Source: DASRPD01 sp035646535 (GTDB taxonomy: Bacteria > Actinomycetota > Acidimicrobiia > IMCC26256 > JANYLB01). From it: a stretch of DNA of 63,622 nt. The notes beneath the pieces were generated by a model. It saw nothing but the letters and a program-made list of their open reading frames with translations, had not been told where the DNA came from and searched no databases. The stretch spans positions 1-63,622 of the forward strand of contig DASRPD010000071.1 in NCBI GenBank assembly GCA_035646535.1. Reading direction: 5' to 3'. Every line of letters begins with the position of its first letter. Position 1 is the stretch's first letter. Below, one piece after another: positions 31,930 to 40,637 of this stretch. The position numbers and the translations under genes were made by a program.

Positions 31930-31935
31930 TACGCT
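31930..31935 (+). promoter_or_regulatory. -10-like box TACGCT before smc
   Basis: TACGCT predicts a transcription start near 31942 and a 62-nt leader. A GTG at 31941 in the smc frame is an alternative leaderless start that would add 21 residues. Confidence 0.35.
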
Positions 31936-32003
31936 CGACGGTGCGTCGCCTTTCCGGTGTCGGCCGGCGGAGTGTCGACCCCAGGACCGAGCAAAGGACG
32001 TGC

Positions 32004-34991
32004 GTGTTCCTCAAGTCGTTGACGCTGCGAGGCTTCAAGTCCTTCGCGGACAAGACCGTGCTCGATTTCGAACCGGGCGTGACGGTCGTCGTGGGCCCGA
32101 ACGGGTCGGGCAAGTCGAACCTCGTGGATGCCGTTGCCTGGGTGCTCGGCGCGCAGGGCGCGCGGTCGTTGCGCGGCTCGAAGATGCACGACGTCATCTT
32201 TGCCGGTACCTCCAAACGGGCCTCGCTCGGACGAGCCGAGGTCTCCCTCACGATCGACAACACCTCGGGGACGCTCCCCATCGAGTTCTCGGAGGTGACG
32301 ATCACGCGGACGCTGTTCCGCACCGGCGAGTCCGAGTACCAGCTCAACGGCGCTCCCTGTCGCTTGCTCGACATCACCGAGCTGCTGTCCGACTCGGGCA
32401 TCGGGCGCCAGCAGCACGTGATCGTGGGCCAGGGCCAGCTCGACCAGGTGCTGAACGCCCGGCCCGAGGACCGGCGCGCGATCATCGAAGAAGCGGCCGG
32501 GATCCTGAAGTACCGCAAGCGGCGCGAGAAGGCCGAGCGTCGCCTCGAGGCCACCGAGGCCAGCCTGCTGCGGCTCAACGACCTGCTCCGCGAGGTCCGC
32601 CGTGGTCTTGCTCCGCTGCAACGCCAGGCCGATGCGGCTCGCCGCCATGACGGTCTCGTCGCCGAGGCCCGTGGCATCCGATTGCATCTGATCGGCCACG
32701 AGGTCGCCGGGCTCCAGACCCGCCTCGAGCGTCTCACCGACGACGCCGGCTCGCTCGGCACCCGCGATCGCGAGGTCAACCAACGGCTGGCGGAACTCGA
32801 CGGCGCCGTGATGGAACGCGAACGGACTCTCACCGATCTCGGCGAGGACAGGCTGCCCGACGCCATGGTGCGCGCCGGGCGTCTCCGCGAACGCGTCCGC
32901 GGGCTCATCGCCCTCGTTGGCGAGAAGCAGCGCGGCCTCGCCCGCGAGCTCGCGGCCGCGGCCGACGAAGGGGTCATCGAAACGCTGGTGGCCGACGCGG
33001 CCTGGGCGCGGGCCGAGCTGGACGGCGCCGACGAGGAGTCGGCCCACCTCGACGGCCAGGTCCAGGCGATCGCGGTGGCCGAGGCCGAGCTCGACCGCGA
33101 TCGCGCCGTGGCCGCCGAGGTACGGACCTCGGCCGAATCCGCCGTGCGCTCGGCTGAGGAGGCGCACCGGCGTGCCGATGCCGATGCCCACCGATGGGAG
33201 GCCCGCGCCGAGACGCTCGCGCTCGCGCTCGACGAGACCCGCGACGCCACCCGGGCCGAGGCCCTCGCGGGTATCGACGGCGTCATCGGCCCGCTCGTCG
33301 ACCATCTCGAAGTCGAAGAAGGCGCCGAAGCGGCCGTGGCCGCAGCGCTGGGTGACGCCATGCGCGCCGTCGTGGTCGAACAGGGCCCTGCCGCCCGCGC
33401 CGCGCTCGATCGTCTGAAGCGTGGCGACCTCGACGCGCTGTTGCTCGTGGTCGACGAGCAGGCCAACGTGCAGGGCGAGCTCGCCCCGCCCGGGACCCAA
33501 CCGGTCGCGAACTACGTGAGGGCTCTGCGACCCGGCGTCGAAGCCGCGCTCGCTCGTCTGCTCGCAGGGACGGTACTGGTCGACGGCCCCTGGACCGCCG
33601 CGCTCGACCTCGTGCTCGCCCGACCGGATGTCACCGTGGTCACCATGGCCGGTGACCGCTTCGGCGGCCGGGGCGCTTGGGTCGCCGGTGGTGGCGCGGT
33701 GAGCGGTGTCACCCGGGCGACGCTGGACGAAGCCCGGGACCGAGCAGGCCAGGCCGCCGCCGAGCGCACCCGCGCCGACGGCTCGCTCCGTGCCGCGCGC
33801 GACCAGCTCGCGGCCGTGGGCGGTGACGTCGACGAGCGCCTTGTCGAGGTCACGCGGCGGCGTCGCGAGGTCGACGTGCGGGTCGCCACCCTGGCGGAAC
33901 GCCGCGAGATGCTCGCCGCGCGGCTCGGAGCTGTCGAGGAACGGCTCGCCGCCCAAGACAACGACGCCCAGGCCGACGCCGAACGTGCCCGCGCCGCGCT
34001 CTCGCGTCGGGCCACGGCGTACGAGGAGCTGGCGGGCCGCATCGCCCGTCATCGCGAGGCCGCCGACGCGCTGCACGACCGCCTGGAGGAGCGGCGCCGC
34101 GCCCGGACCGAGGCCGCGAGCGCGGCCGGCGCCGAGCTCGATCAGCTCCGACGTGAGCGTCGAACGCTCGAAGGTGAGCTCGCGGGCGTTCGCGAGCGGA
34201 GCCAGCGTCGTGAGGTCACCGAGGTAGAGACGAAGCTCCGGCTCGAGAATGTGCTCGAACGGCTGCGCACCGACTTCGACTGCGAGCCCGCGGCCGCGCT
34301 GGACGCGCCCGCACCCGAGGTGCCCGAGGGAACGACCATGGCCGGTCGGGCACGCGACCTGGAACGCGAGATCCGGCTCATGGGTCCGATCAACCCGCTC
34401 GCGCTCGAGGAGTACGACGCGCTCCAGGAACGTAACGAGTTCCTGGTCAGCCAGCTGGACGATGTGAAGAGCTCACGTCGCGACCTGCAGCGGGTCATCA
34501 AGGCCGTGGACAAGGAGATCGTCTCGGTCTTCGAGCAGGCCTACGCCGACGTCGAGCGCAGCTTCACCGACCTGTTCTCGACGCTGTTCCCCGGCGGCTC
34601 CGGCCGTCTGACCCTCACCGACTCGGAGAACCTGCTCACGACCGGCATCGAGATGGAGGCGCGGCCGTCGGGCAAGAACGTCCGCACCCTCTCCCTGCTG
34701 TCCGGCGGTGAGCGATCGCTGACCGCGCTGGCGTTCCTCCTCGCCGTGTTCCGGGCCCGGCCATCGCCCTTCTACCTCATGGACGAGGTGGAGGCCGCGC
34801 TCGACGATGTCAACCTGCACCGGTTCCTCGAGCTCGTCCATGAGTTCCGTGACGAAGCACAGCTGCTCATCGTCTCGCACCAGAAGCGAACCATGGAAGC
34901 CGCCGACTGCCTCTACGGCGTCTCGATGCCGCCCGGTGGTTCGAGCCGCGTCGTGAGCCAGCGCATGAGCGGCGAACTGGCGATCACCTGA
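32004..34991 (+). CDS. smc: Chromosome segregation ATPase SMC with short arms
   Basis: A 995-residue SMC. The N-terminal head begins FLKSLTLRGFKSFADKT with Walker A VVGPNGSGKSNLVDA, and GIGRQQHVIVGQGQLDQVLN follows. The hinge lies at about 419-570 (GIDGVIGPLVDHLEVEEGAE). The C-terminal head carries the signature LSLLSGGERSLTALAFLLAV and the Walker B YLMDEVEAALDDVN. Coiled-coil arms are only about 210 and 170 residues, against roughly 330 in typical bacterial SMCs of about 1180. GTG 32004 matches the canonical SMC N-terminus. Works with ScpAB, which are not in this window. Confidence 0.95.
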   Translation: MFLKSLTLRGFKSFADKTVLDFEPGVTVVVGPNGSGKSNLVDAVAWVLGAQGARSLRGSKMHDVIFAGTSKRASLGRAEVSLTIDNTSGTLPIEFSEVTITRTLFRTGESEYQLNGAPCRLLDITELLSDSGIGRQQHVIVGQGQLDQVLNARPEDRRAIIEEAAGILKYRKRREKAERRLEATEASLLRLNDLLREVRRGLAPLQRQADAARRHDGLVAEARGIRLHLIGHEVAGLQTRLERLTDDAGSLGTRDREVNQRLAELDGAVMERERTLTDLGEDRLPDAMVRAGRLRERVRGLIALVGEKQRGLARELAAAADEGVIETLVADAAWARAELDGADEESAHLDGQVQAIAVAEAELDRDRAVAAEVRTSAESAVRSAEEAHRRADADAHRWEARAETLALALDETRDATRAEALAGIDGVIGPLVDHLEVEEGAEAAVAAALGDAMRAVVVEQGPAARAALDRLKRGDLDALLLVVDEQANVQGELAPPGTQPVANYVRALRPGVEAALARLLAGTVLVDGPWTAALDLVLARPDVTVVTMAGDRFGGRGAWVAGGGAVSGVTRATLDEARDRAGQAAAERTRADGSLRAARDQLAAVGGDVDERLVEVTRRRREVDVRVATLAERREMLAARLGAVEERLAAQDNDAQADAERARAALSRRATAYEELAGRIARHREAADALHDRLEERRRARTEAASAAGAELDQLRRERRTLEGELAGVRERSQRREVTEVETKLRLENVLERLRTDFDCEPAAALDAPAPEVPEGTTMAGRARDLEREIRLMGPINPLALEEYDALQERNEFLVSQLDDVKSSRRDLQRVIKAVDKEIVSVFEQAYADVERSFTDLFSTLFPGGSGRLTLTDSENLLTTGIEMEARPSGKNVRTLSLLSGGERSLTALAFLLAVFRARPSPFYLMDEVEAALDDVNLHRFLELVHEFRDEAQLLIVSHQKRTMEAADCLYGVSMPPGGSSRVVSQRMSGELAIT

Positions 34992-34998
34992 TCGTGCC

Positions 34999-36072
34999 GT
35001 GAGCTCCGTGCTCGCCGTGCTGGTCACGGCTGCCTCGTCGTCGTCGAGCGCCGAGAAGATCGACGCGTGTGGTCAGGCCGGCAAGCAGTCGTGGCTTTGT
35101 GGCGTCACCTACGACATCACCGGCAGCGAACGCGGCGCGGAGATCGCGGACTACTTCGCCACCCCGCTCCGCATCCTGTGGATCGTCCTCATCGCCTACG
35201 TGACGGTACGGTGCCTGCGTCTCCTGGTCGGTCGAGTCGTGAAGCGCCTGGCCGCCGAGGGCGCGACGGACCGCATCGACAATCTGCGCCGACGCACCGG
35301 GCTCGCGCTCTTGGACACCGGACCCGTGCCCGGCCTGCGCCGGCGCCTGCGCGCCGAGACGATCGGCGCAGTGCTGCGCAGCGTCGTCTCGCTGCTCGTC
35401 TGGTCGACCGCCGTCGTGATGGTCCTCCACGAGGTCGGAGTGAACCTCACGCCGCTGTTCGCGGGCGCCGGGATCTTGGGCGTGGCGATCGGGTTCGGAT
35501 CGCAGGCCCTCGTGCGGGACTTCCTGTCGGGGCTGTTCATGATTCTCGAGGACCAGTACGGCGTGGGCGACGTGATCGACGTCGGGGAGGCAACCGGCAC
35601 CGTCGAGGGGGTGAGCCTGCGTACGACACGGCTGCGGGACGTCGAGGGCACCGTGTGGCACGTGCCCAACGGTGAGATCCGCCGCGTCGGGAACAAGTCA
35701 CAGCAGTGGTCGCGGGCGGTGCTCGACGTGGCGCTCGCCCCCAGCACCGACGTCGACGAGGCGACCGCGTTGATCGAGCAGGTCGCGGCGGAGCTATGCG
35801 CCGACGAGCACTTCGCGCCGGTCATCCTGGACGCCCCCGAGGTCTGGGGGGTCGAAGCGGTCGACCCCGATCGGGTCACGATCCGCCTGGTCGTCAAGAC
35901 GAAACCGCTGGAGCAGTGGCGGGTGAGCCGAGCGCTTCGGGCTCGGATCAAGAAGGCGCTCGACGCCGCGGGCTACGACCTCCCGGTGCCCCAGCAGCTC
36001 ACCGTGTTCGCCACGCCGGGGTCCAAGACGGCCAGTGGTGGCGGTCCGGGCGATCCCACGACTGATCACTAG
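34999..36072 (+). CDS. MscS-type mechanosensitive ion channel
   Basis: A 357-residue small-conductance mechanosensitive channel. Membrane segments lie near residues 50-70 and 125-150, and the pore helix plus beta domain reads AGILGVAIGFGSQALVRDFL, GLFMILEDQYGVGDVI and HVPNGEIRRVGNKSQQWSRA. The C-terminal alpha/beta domain ends in a polar tail. It starts 8 nt after smc and is inserted between smc and ftsY, which are usually adjacent in actinobacteria. It probably releases solutes on hypo-osmotic shock. Confidence 0.9.
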   Translation: MSSVLAVLVTAASSSSSAEKIDACGQAGKQSWLCGVTYDITGSERGAEIADYFATPLRILWIVLIAYVTVRCLRLLVGRVVKRLAAEGATDRIDNLRRRTGLALLDTGPVPGLRRRLRAETIGAVLRSVVSLLVWSTAVVMVLHEVGVNLTPLFAGAGILGVAIGFGSQALVRDFLSGLFMILEDQYGVGDVIDVGEATGTVEGVSLRTTRLRDVEGTVWHVPNGEIRRVGNKSQQWSRAVLDVALAPSTDVDEATALIEQVAAELCADEHFAPVILDAPEVWGVEAVDPDRVTIRLVVKTKPLEQWRVSRALRARIKKALDAAGYDLPVPQQLTVFATPGSKTASGGGPGDPTTDH

Positions 36073-36075
36073 GGT
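36070..36075 (+). promoter_or_regulatory. -10-like box TAGGGT for ftsY
   Basis: TAGGGT begins 14 nt before the GTG at 36084 and overlaps the end of the MscS gene. Confidence 0.35.
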
Positions 36076-36083
36076 CACCGACC

Positions 36084-37271
36084 GTGTCCGAGCTGGTTGT
36101 CGTCGCGATCATCGTCGCCTTCGGCGTCGTGCTCGTCGGCGTCGGCCTCGTCGCGTCACGACGGTCCGGACGCGACGGCCGCGGGACCCGGCCGGCGCCC
36201 ACGGTTCGGTCCGAGACGCCGGCGCCACCCGAGGTCGACCTTCCCGACGTCGCCGCACCCGAGACGTCGCCGGACGAAGTGGCCGAGGTAGAAGCCCAGG
36301 TCGAGGCCGAACTGGAGCGGGAGGCATCGGTTGTTGCCGAACCGGACCTCGAACCGGACCTCGAACCGCTGCCCCGGCCACGTCTGCGCGATCGTCTGAG
36401 CAAGACGCGAGCCGCGCTCGCCGGTGCGTTCGGCACCCTGGCCGGCCGCAGTCAGATCGATGACGACACCTGGGGCGACCTGGAAGAGGCTCTGATCCTC
36501 GCCGACGTCGGTGTTCCGACGACCACCCGCATCGTCGCGGATGTGAAGGCCCGCGTCGCGGCCGACAAGATCTCCGACCCCGACGGAGTGCTCGACGTGC
36601 TGAAGGCGGAGCTACGCGACGTCCTCGACACGGGTGACAGAGCTCTGCGCGCCCCCGCCGGTGAGACGAACGTGTGGATGTTCGTCGGCGTGAACGGTGT
36701 CGGCAAGACGACCACGATTGCCAAGCTCGCCCAGCGCGAGATCGCCGCGGGCCACTCGGTCATCATGGCCGCCGCCGACACTTTCCGCGCCGCCGCCGCC
36801 GAGCAGCTCGCAACGTGGGCCGATCGGGTCGGCGCCGACCTCGTCCGCGGCCAGGAGGGAGCAGACCCCGGCTCGGTGGTGTTCGACGCCATGAGCGCCG
36901 CGCAGGGTCGTCGCGCCGATCTGGTGCTCGTCGACACCGCCGGTCGCCTCCACACCAAGGTCAATCTCATGGAGGAGCTGAAGAAGCTTCGCCGCATCGT
37001 CGAGCGCACGCCCGGCGCGCTCGAGGAGGTGCTCCTCGTCATCGACGCATCGACCGGCCAGAACGGCCTCACCCAGGCTCGGAAGTTCACCGAAGCCGTT
37101 GCGGTGACCGGCGTCGTGCTCACCAAGCTCGACGGCACCGCCAAGGGTGGCATCGTGCTCGCGATCCAGTCCGAGCTCGGCATCCCGGTGAAGGTCGTCG
37201 GGGTGGGTGAGGGCGCCGATGACCTCGTGCCGTTCGATCCCGCCGAGTTCGTCACTGCGCTCTTCGACTGA
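36084..37271 (+). CDS. ftsY: Signal recognition particle receptor FtsY
   Basis: A 395-residue SRP-receptor GTPase. An N-terminal membrane anchor (residues 4-24) is followed by an acidic A domain (about 40-95) and the NG domain. G1 is FVGVNGVGKTTTIAKLA, DTFRAAAAEQLATWA is the insertion-box motif, VLVDTAGRLHTKVNLMEELK the G3 region and VLTKLDGTAKGG G4. Pairs with Ffh, encoded 1 kb downstream, to bring ribosomes to the membrane. Confidence 0.96.
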   Translation: MSELVVVAIIVAFGVVLVGVGLVASRRSGRDGRGTRPAPTVRSETPAPPEVDLPDVAAPETSPDEVAEVEAQVEAELEREASVVAEPDLEPDLEPLPRPRLRDRLSKTRAALAGAFGTLAGRSQIDDDTWGDLEEALILADVGVPTTTRIVADVKARVAADKISDPDGVLDVLKAELRDVLDTGDRALRAPAGETNVWMFVGVNGVGKTTTIAKLAQREIAAGHSVIMAAADTFRAAAAEQLATWADRVGADLVRGQEGADPGSVVFDAMSAAQGRRADLVLVDTAGRLHTKVNLMEELKKLRRIVERTPGALEEVLLVIDASTGQNGLTQARKFTEAVAVTGVVLTKLDGTAKGGIVLAIQSELGIPVKVVGVGEGADDLVPFDPAEFVTALFD

Positions 37272-37272
37272 T

Positions 37273-37306
37273 CGCCGGCTGGCCGGGCGGTGCCGGGCTG
37301 CCGGCG
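37273..37306. terminator. GC-rich hairpin between convergent ftsY and esterase genes
   Basis: CGCCGGC (37273-37279) pairs with GCCGGCG (37300-37306), with a 20-nt loop, right after the ftsY stop. There is no T-tract. It could act as a bidirectional terminator, but this is weak. Confidence 0.3.
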
Positions 37307-37325
37307 AGGCCGATCCGTACCGGGA

Positions 37326-38210
37326 CTACTGCGGGGCGTTCGCGAGATCGAGGTACGTGTAGTACCAGTTGCGCGTCATGTCGAGAATCTGCTGGCGATG
37401 CCAGGGGTAGGGAACGTGACCGAGGCCTTCCCAGCTGTAGAAGACGGCGGGGAGGCCCGCGGCGATGGCCGAGTTGTACGTGTTGTCGGCCCAAGCCCGC
37501 GAAACGAGCGGATCGACCTTGTTGTGAAAGAAGATCGCGGCCGCGTCACCGGCTCCGATCGGCCCGCTGAGCAGCGCCGCTCCCGAGATGGACTGCGCGG
37601 CCTTGACCGCGTGTGAGTAGCCCTGGTGGTCGCCGGGCGCCGGGTTCTCACCGCTGTAGCCGACGTTGAGGGCGATGATCGCCCCCGCCGATGAGCCGCC
37701 GATGGCGATGCGACCCGGGTCGATGCCGTAGGTCGCGGCGTTCGCTCGGAAGTACCGCACCGCGGTCTGCGCGTCCTCGGTTGCGTTGATGATCGCCTGC
37801 AGACAGGAAGCCCCGGGAGTCGCCGTGGAGCAGCCGGGTGAGTCCACGCGGTAGTCGATCGAGGCGGTGACGTAGCCCTTCCGGGCGAACTCAGTGGCCT
37901 GGTCGACGATCTCGGGCGAGCTCTTGGTGCCGCCGGAGAAGCCGCCGCCGTGCACCCAGATGGCGAGCGGTCGAGCGGTGATCACGTCGCCGACCGGCTC
38001 GTAGACATCGGCCAGCAAGGTGACGGTCTGGCCCTGCTGATCGACCGAGCTGCCGAAGACGACGTCGGCGGTCTGGGTGACGTCGGCGAAGATCGCGTCG
38101 CGATAGCGCAGTGGCGCCGGTCCGGCCGGGGACGGGTTGGGGGTGCAGGCTGCGGCGACGAGCGCGAGTGCCGCGACTGCGGCGATGAGAACACCTCGGC
38201 GACGCCGCAT
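37326..38210 (-). CDS. Secreted esterase/lipase lipoprotein (alpha/beta hydrolase)
   Basis: A 294-residue lipoprotein: signal peptide VLIAAVAALALVAAAC with the lipobox Cys at about 22. The oxyanion motif LAIWVHGGGFSGGTKSSP and nucleophile elbow IAIGGSSAGAIIALNVGYSG mark a carboxylesterase of the HGGG/GxSxG class. The acid (VDPLVSRAW) and His (EGLGHVPYPWHRQQ) are in place. Substrate unknown. It starts at ATG 38210 behind GGAGGGG; the same frame is open much further upstream, antisense to ffh, and that part is not real. It interrupts the ftsY-ffh neighbourhood. Confidence 0.87.
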   Translation of the reverse strand: MRRRRGVLIAAVAALALVAAACTPNPSPAGPAPLRYRDAIFADVTQTADVVFGSSVDQQGQTVTLLADVYEPVGDVITARPLAIWVHGGGFSGGTKSSPEIVDQATEFARKGYVTASIDYRVDSPGCSTATPGASCLQAIINATEDAQTAVRYFRANAATYGIDPGRIAIGGSSAGAIIALNVGYSGENPAPGDHQGYSHAVKAAQSISGAALLSGPIGAGDAAAIFFHNKVDPLVSRAWADNTYNSAIAAGLPAVFYSWEGLGHVPYPWHRQQILDMTRNWYYTYLDLANAPQ

Positions 38211-38239
38211 CCTGTTTTCCCCTCCGTGGCTGCGCGCCC

Positions 38240-38245
38240 ATGGTA
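38240..38245 (-). promoter_or_regulatory. -10-like box TACCAT for the esterase gene
   Basis: Minus-strand TACCAT gives a predicted 22-nt leader carrying GGAGGGG before the ATG at 38210. Confidence 0.4.
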
Positions 38246-38261
38246 GCGAGCCGCGCGTCGA

Positions 38262-38267
38262 TACGAT
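38262..38267 (+). promoter_or_regulatory. -10-like box TACGAT for ffh
   Basis: TACGAT begins 15 nt before the ATG at 38277, so the leader would be about 3 nt. Confidence 0.35.
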
Positions 38268-38276
38268 GACCCTCCC

Positions 38277-39614
38277 ATGTTCGACACTTTGTCCGATCGT
38301 CTTGACGGAATTTTCACCCGACTCCGCAGCCGGGGCCGTTTGTCCGAGCGCGATATCGACGACGTGTGTCGTGAGATGCGCCTCGCATTGCTCGAAGCCG
38401 ACGTCAACGTGCGGGTGGTCAAGCAGTTCATCGGTCGCGTCAAGGAACGAGCCCACGAAGAGGATGTCTCCAAGAGCCTGAGTCCGGCCCAGCAGGTCAT
38501 CAAGATCGTCAACGAGGAGCTCGTCGCCACCCTGGGCGGCATCAGCGGCAAGCTCGAGATGAGCTCCAAGCCGCCGACGGTCGTGATGCTCTGTGGATTG
38601 CAGGGTTCCGGCAAGACGACCGCCGCGGCCAAGCTCGCGCGCCAGCTCAAAGGCCAGGGTCTGGGTGTCTTGCTCGTCGCCGCGGACCTCCAGCGTCCGG
38701 CCGCGGTCGAACAGCTCCGTGTTCTCGGCCGACAGATCGACGTGCCCGTGTACTCCGCGCCCGACGACGAGTTGGCCGAAGGCCGCGCCGACCCGGTCGC
38801 GCTTGCGCGAGGCGTGCACGACGAAGCCGCCCGTCTCGGCCGGAACGTCGTCATCGTGGACACCGCCGGTCGCCTGCAGATCGACACCGAGCTGATGGGC
38901 GAGCTCGCGGACGTGCGTGACGTCGTGCAACCGCACGACACTCTCCTCGTTGTCGACGCCATGACCGGCCAGGAGGCCGTGAACGTCGCGACCGCGTTCG
39001 ACGACGCGATCGGTATCGACGGTGTCGTCCTCACCAAGATCGACGGCGACGCGCGTGGCGGTGCCGCGCTGAGCGTCAAGGAGGTCGTCGGCAAGCCCAT
39101 CCTCTTCGTCGGTACGGGCGAGAGGCTCGAGGACTTCGAGCCGTTCCATCCCGACCGCATGGCCGGGCGGATCCTCGGCATGGGTGACGTCCTGACGCTC
39201 ATCGAGAAAGCCGAGGAGGTGTTCGATGACGGCGCGGCACAGAAGGCCGAGGAGAAGCTCCGCAAGGGACAGTTCACCCTGGCGGACTTCCTTGACCAGA
39301 TGCGCCAGGTGAAGAAGATGGGTCCGCTGCAGAGCGTCATGAAGCTCATGCCGGGCCTCCCGAAGGAGCTCAAGGATGCCGAGTTGGATGACAGCGAGCT
39401 CGCTCGGGTGGAAGCGATCATCTGCTCGATGACCCCGGCCGAGCGTGACGATCCGGCGCTCATCAGCGGATCCCGCCGGTCTCGGATCGCCCGGGGGAGT
39501 GGCACGACGACCTCGGAGGTCAACGCCTTGTTGAAGCAGTTCAAGATGGTGCAACAGATGATGCGCTCGGTCGCCCAGGGCAAGCGTCCGAAGCTCCCGA
39601 TCCCGGGGATGTAG
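38277..39614 (+). CDS. ffh: Signal recognition particle protein Ffh (SRP54)
   Basis: A 445-residue SRP GTPase. The N domain begins FDTLSDRLDGIFTRLRSRGR. The G domain has MLCGLQGSGKTTAAAKLARQ, IVDTAGRLQIDTELMGELAD and VVLTKIDGDARGGAALSV. The Met-rich M domain (MGPLQSVMKLMPGLPKELKD, FKMVQQMMRSVAQG) binds SRP RNA and signal peptides. No SRP RNA gene is visible in the window. It targets nascent membrane proteins to FtsY. Confidence 0.96.
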   Translation: MFDTLSDRLDGIFTRLRSRGRLSERDIDDVCREMRLALLEADVNVRVVKQFIGRVKERAHEEDVSKSLSPAQQVIKIVNEELVATLGGISGKLEMSSKPPTVVMLCGLQGSGKTTAAAKLARQLKGQGLGVLLVAADLQRPAAVEQLRVLGRQIDVPVYSAPDDELAEGRADPVALARGVHDEAARLGRNVVIVDTAGRLQIDTELMGELADVRDVVQPHDTLLVVDAMTGQEAVNVATAFDDAIGIDGVVLTKIDGDARGGAALSVKEVVGKPILFVGTGERLEDFEPFHPDRMAGRILGMGDVLTLIEKAEEVFDDGAAQKAEEKLRKGQFTLADFLDQMRQVKKMGPLQSVMKLMPGLPKELKDAELDDSELARVEAIICSMTPAERDDPALISGSRRSRIARGSGTTTSEVNALLKQFKMVQQMMRSVAQGKRPKLPIPGM

Positions 39615-39716
39615 CCTCTGGGGTCCCGAGTTCTGGTCCGGCGCCTTGACGCTCGGTCCGGAGTCGGTGATGAGATCGTCGTCCAGTCGTCCGAGTGCTC
39701 GAGTGAGGTTTGTCGC

Positions 39717-40310
39717 GTGGCCGTGAAGATCCGCCTGATGCGGGTGGGAAAGAAAAAGCAACCGAGCTACCGGGTCGTCGTCGCCGATGGGCGCTCCCCA
39801 CGCGACGGCCGCTACATCGAGATCATCGGCCAGTACGGCCCCCGCCAAGATCCGTCGGTTGTCACGATCGACGACGACAAGGCCTTGGCCTGGCTGCGCA
39901 AGGGTGCCCAGCCGACCGACGTCGTCCAGAAGCTGCTCACCCAGACCGGTGTCTGGGAGCGCTACTTGGGTGAGCGCGGCAAGACGGTCGCGCCGCGCAC
40001 GGGGGGCACCAAGCGCACCGAGCCGAAGCTGTCGAGGAAGGCGCAGGCCCGTGCCGCAGCCGGGGCGGGGGCAGCCTCCGCCGGTGACCAGCCCAAGGCC
40101 TCCGCCGGTGACCAGCCCAAGGCCTCCGCCGGTGACCAGCCTGACGCGGCCTCCACCGGTGACGAGCCTGACGCGGCCTCCGCCGGTGACCAGCCTGACG
40201 CGGCCTCCGCCGGTGACCAGCCTGACGCGGCCTCCGCCGGTGACGAGCCCAAGGCCTCCGCCGACGGCGATTCGAGCGATGACGGTTCCACCCAGGAGGC
40301 GCCGGCGTGA
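39717..40310 (+). CDS. rpsP: Small ribosomal subunit protein bS16 with repeat tail
   Basis: A 197-residue bS16, about 100 residues longer than usual. Residues 1-85 are a standard S16 (VKIRLMRVGKKKQPSYRVVV, YIEIIGQYGPRQDPS, ALAWLRKGAQPTDVVQKLL). After a basic linker, about residues 118-180 are seven imperfect ASAGDQPKA/ASAGDQPDA repeats followed by an acidic end. The tail is acidic and alanine rich and presumably disordered on the ribosome surface. GTG 39717 start; the stop overlaps the KH gene. Confidence 0.95.
   Translation: MAVKIRLMRVGKKKQPSYRVVVADGRSPRDGRYIEIIGQYGPRQDPSVVTIDDDKALAWLRKGAQPTDVVQKLLTQTGVWERYLGERGKTVAPRTGGTKRTEPKLSRKAQARAAAGAGAASAGDQPKASAGDQPKASAGDQPDAASTGDEPDAASAGDQPDAASAGDQPDAASAGDEPKASADGDSSDDGSTQEAPA
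40074..40253 (+). repeat. Seven 24/27-bp tandem repeats in rpsP
   Basis: Units begin GCCTCCGCCGGTGACCAG and end CCCAAG (24 bp; units at 40074, 40098, 40230) or CCTGACGCG (27 bp; units at 40122, 40149, 40176, 40203). Near-identity at the DNA level points to recent expansion by slippage or recombination. Confidence 0.9.
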
Positions 40311-40627
40311 CCGATGACCAGGACCTCGACGACGAAGAGGACTACGAAGAGGACTACGACGACGAGCCGGACGGCAACCGCATCGTCGGCGCCCGGTCGC
40401 AGGCGATCGTCGAGCACGTTGCTCGTAGCGTCGCCGAGGAGCCTGACGCCGTCGAGGTCGACATCGAAGAGCGTCGCGGCGAGGTGACCTTGCTCGTGCG
40501 GACCAGCCCCGGCGACATGGGTCGCCTCATCGGGCGGCGCGGTCGGGTCATCCAGGCGCTGCGCCAGGTCGTACGCGTTGCCGGAAGCTCCGAGGGCATC
40601 ACGGCCAACGTCGAAGTCTTGGAGTAA
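40307..40627 (+). CDS. khpA: KH domain RNA-binding protein KhpA
   Basis: A 106-residue protein: an acidic N-terminal stretch (about residues 3-22, mostly Asp/Glu/Tyr) and a KH domain (VEVDIEERRGEVTLLVRTS, GDMGRLIGRRGRVIQALRQV) with the GxxG loop GRRG. KhpA proteins bind RNA and sit between rpsP and rimM in Gram-positives. GTG start overlaps the rpsP stop. The acidic extension is unusual and echoes the acidic tail of the neighbouring S16. Confidence 0.9.
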   Translation: MTDDQDLDDEEDYEEDYDDEPDGNRIVGARSQAIVEHVARSVAEEPDAVEVDIEERRGEVTLLVRTSPGDMGRLIGRRGRVIQALRQVVRVAGSSEGITANVEVLE

Positions 40628-40637
40628 GGCGGGCCCA

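Noticed and set aside
31941..32003. Extended SMC start at GTG 31941
   Set aside because: The extra 21 residues have no SMC homology; the canonical N-terminus begins at GTG 32004. Kept as an alternative because of the TACGCT box position.
31929..34076. Minus-strand open frame of about 700 codons within smc
   Set aside because: High-GC antisense shadow; no recognisable family, while the plus strand encodes an intact SMC.
38211..39848. Upstream extension of the esterase frame across ffh
   Set aside because: It runs antisense through all of ffh with no homology. The lipoprotein signal peptide starting at 38210 gives a natural start.
40074..40253. CRISPR-like periodic repeats
   Set aside because: Repeats are tandem without spacers and keep the rpsP reading frame; they encode an amino-acid repeat.
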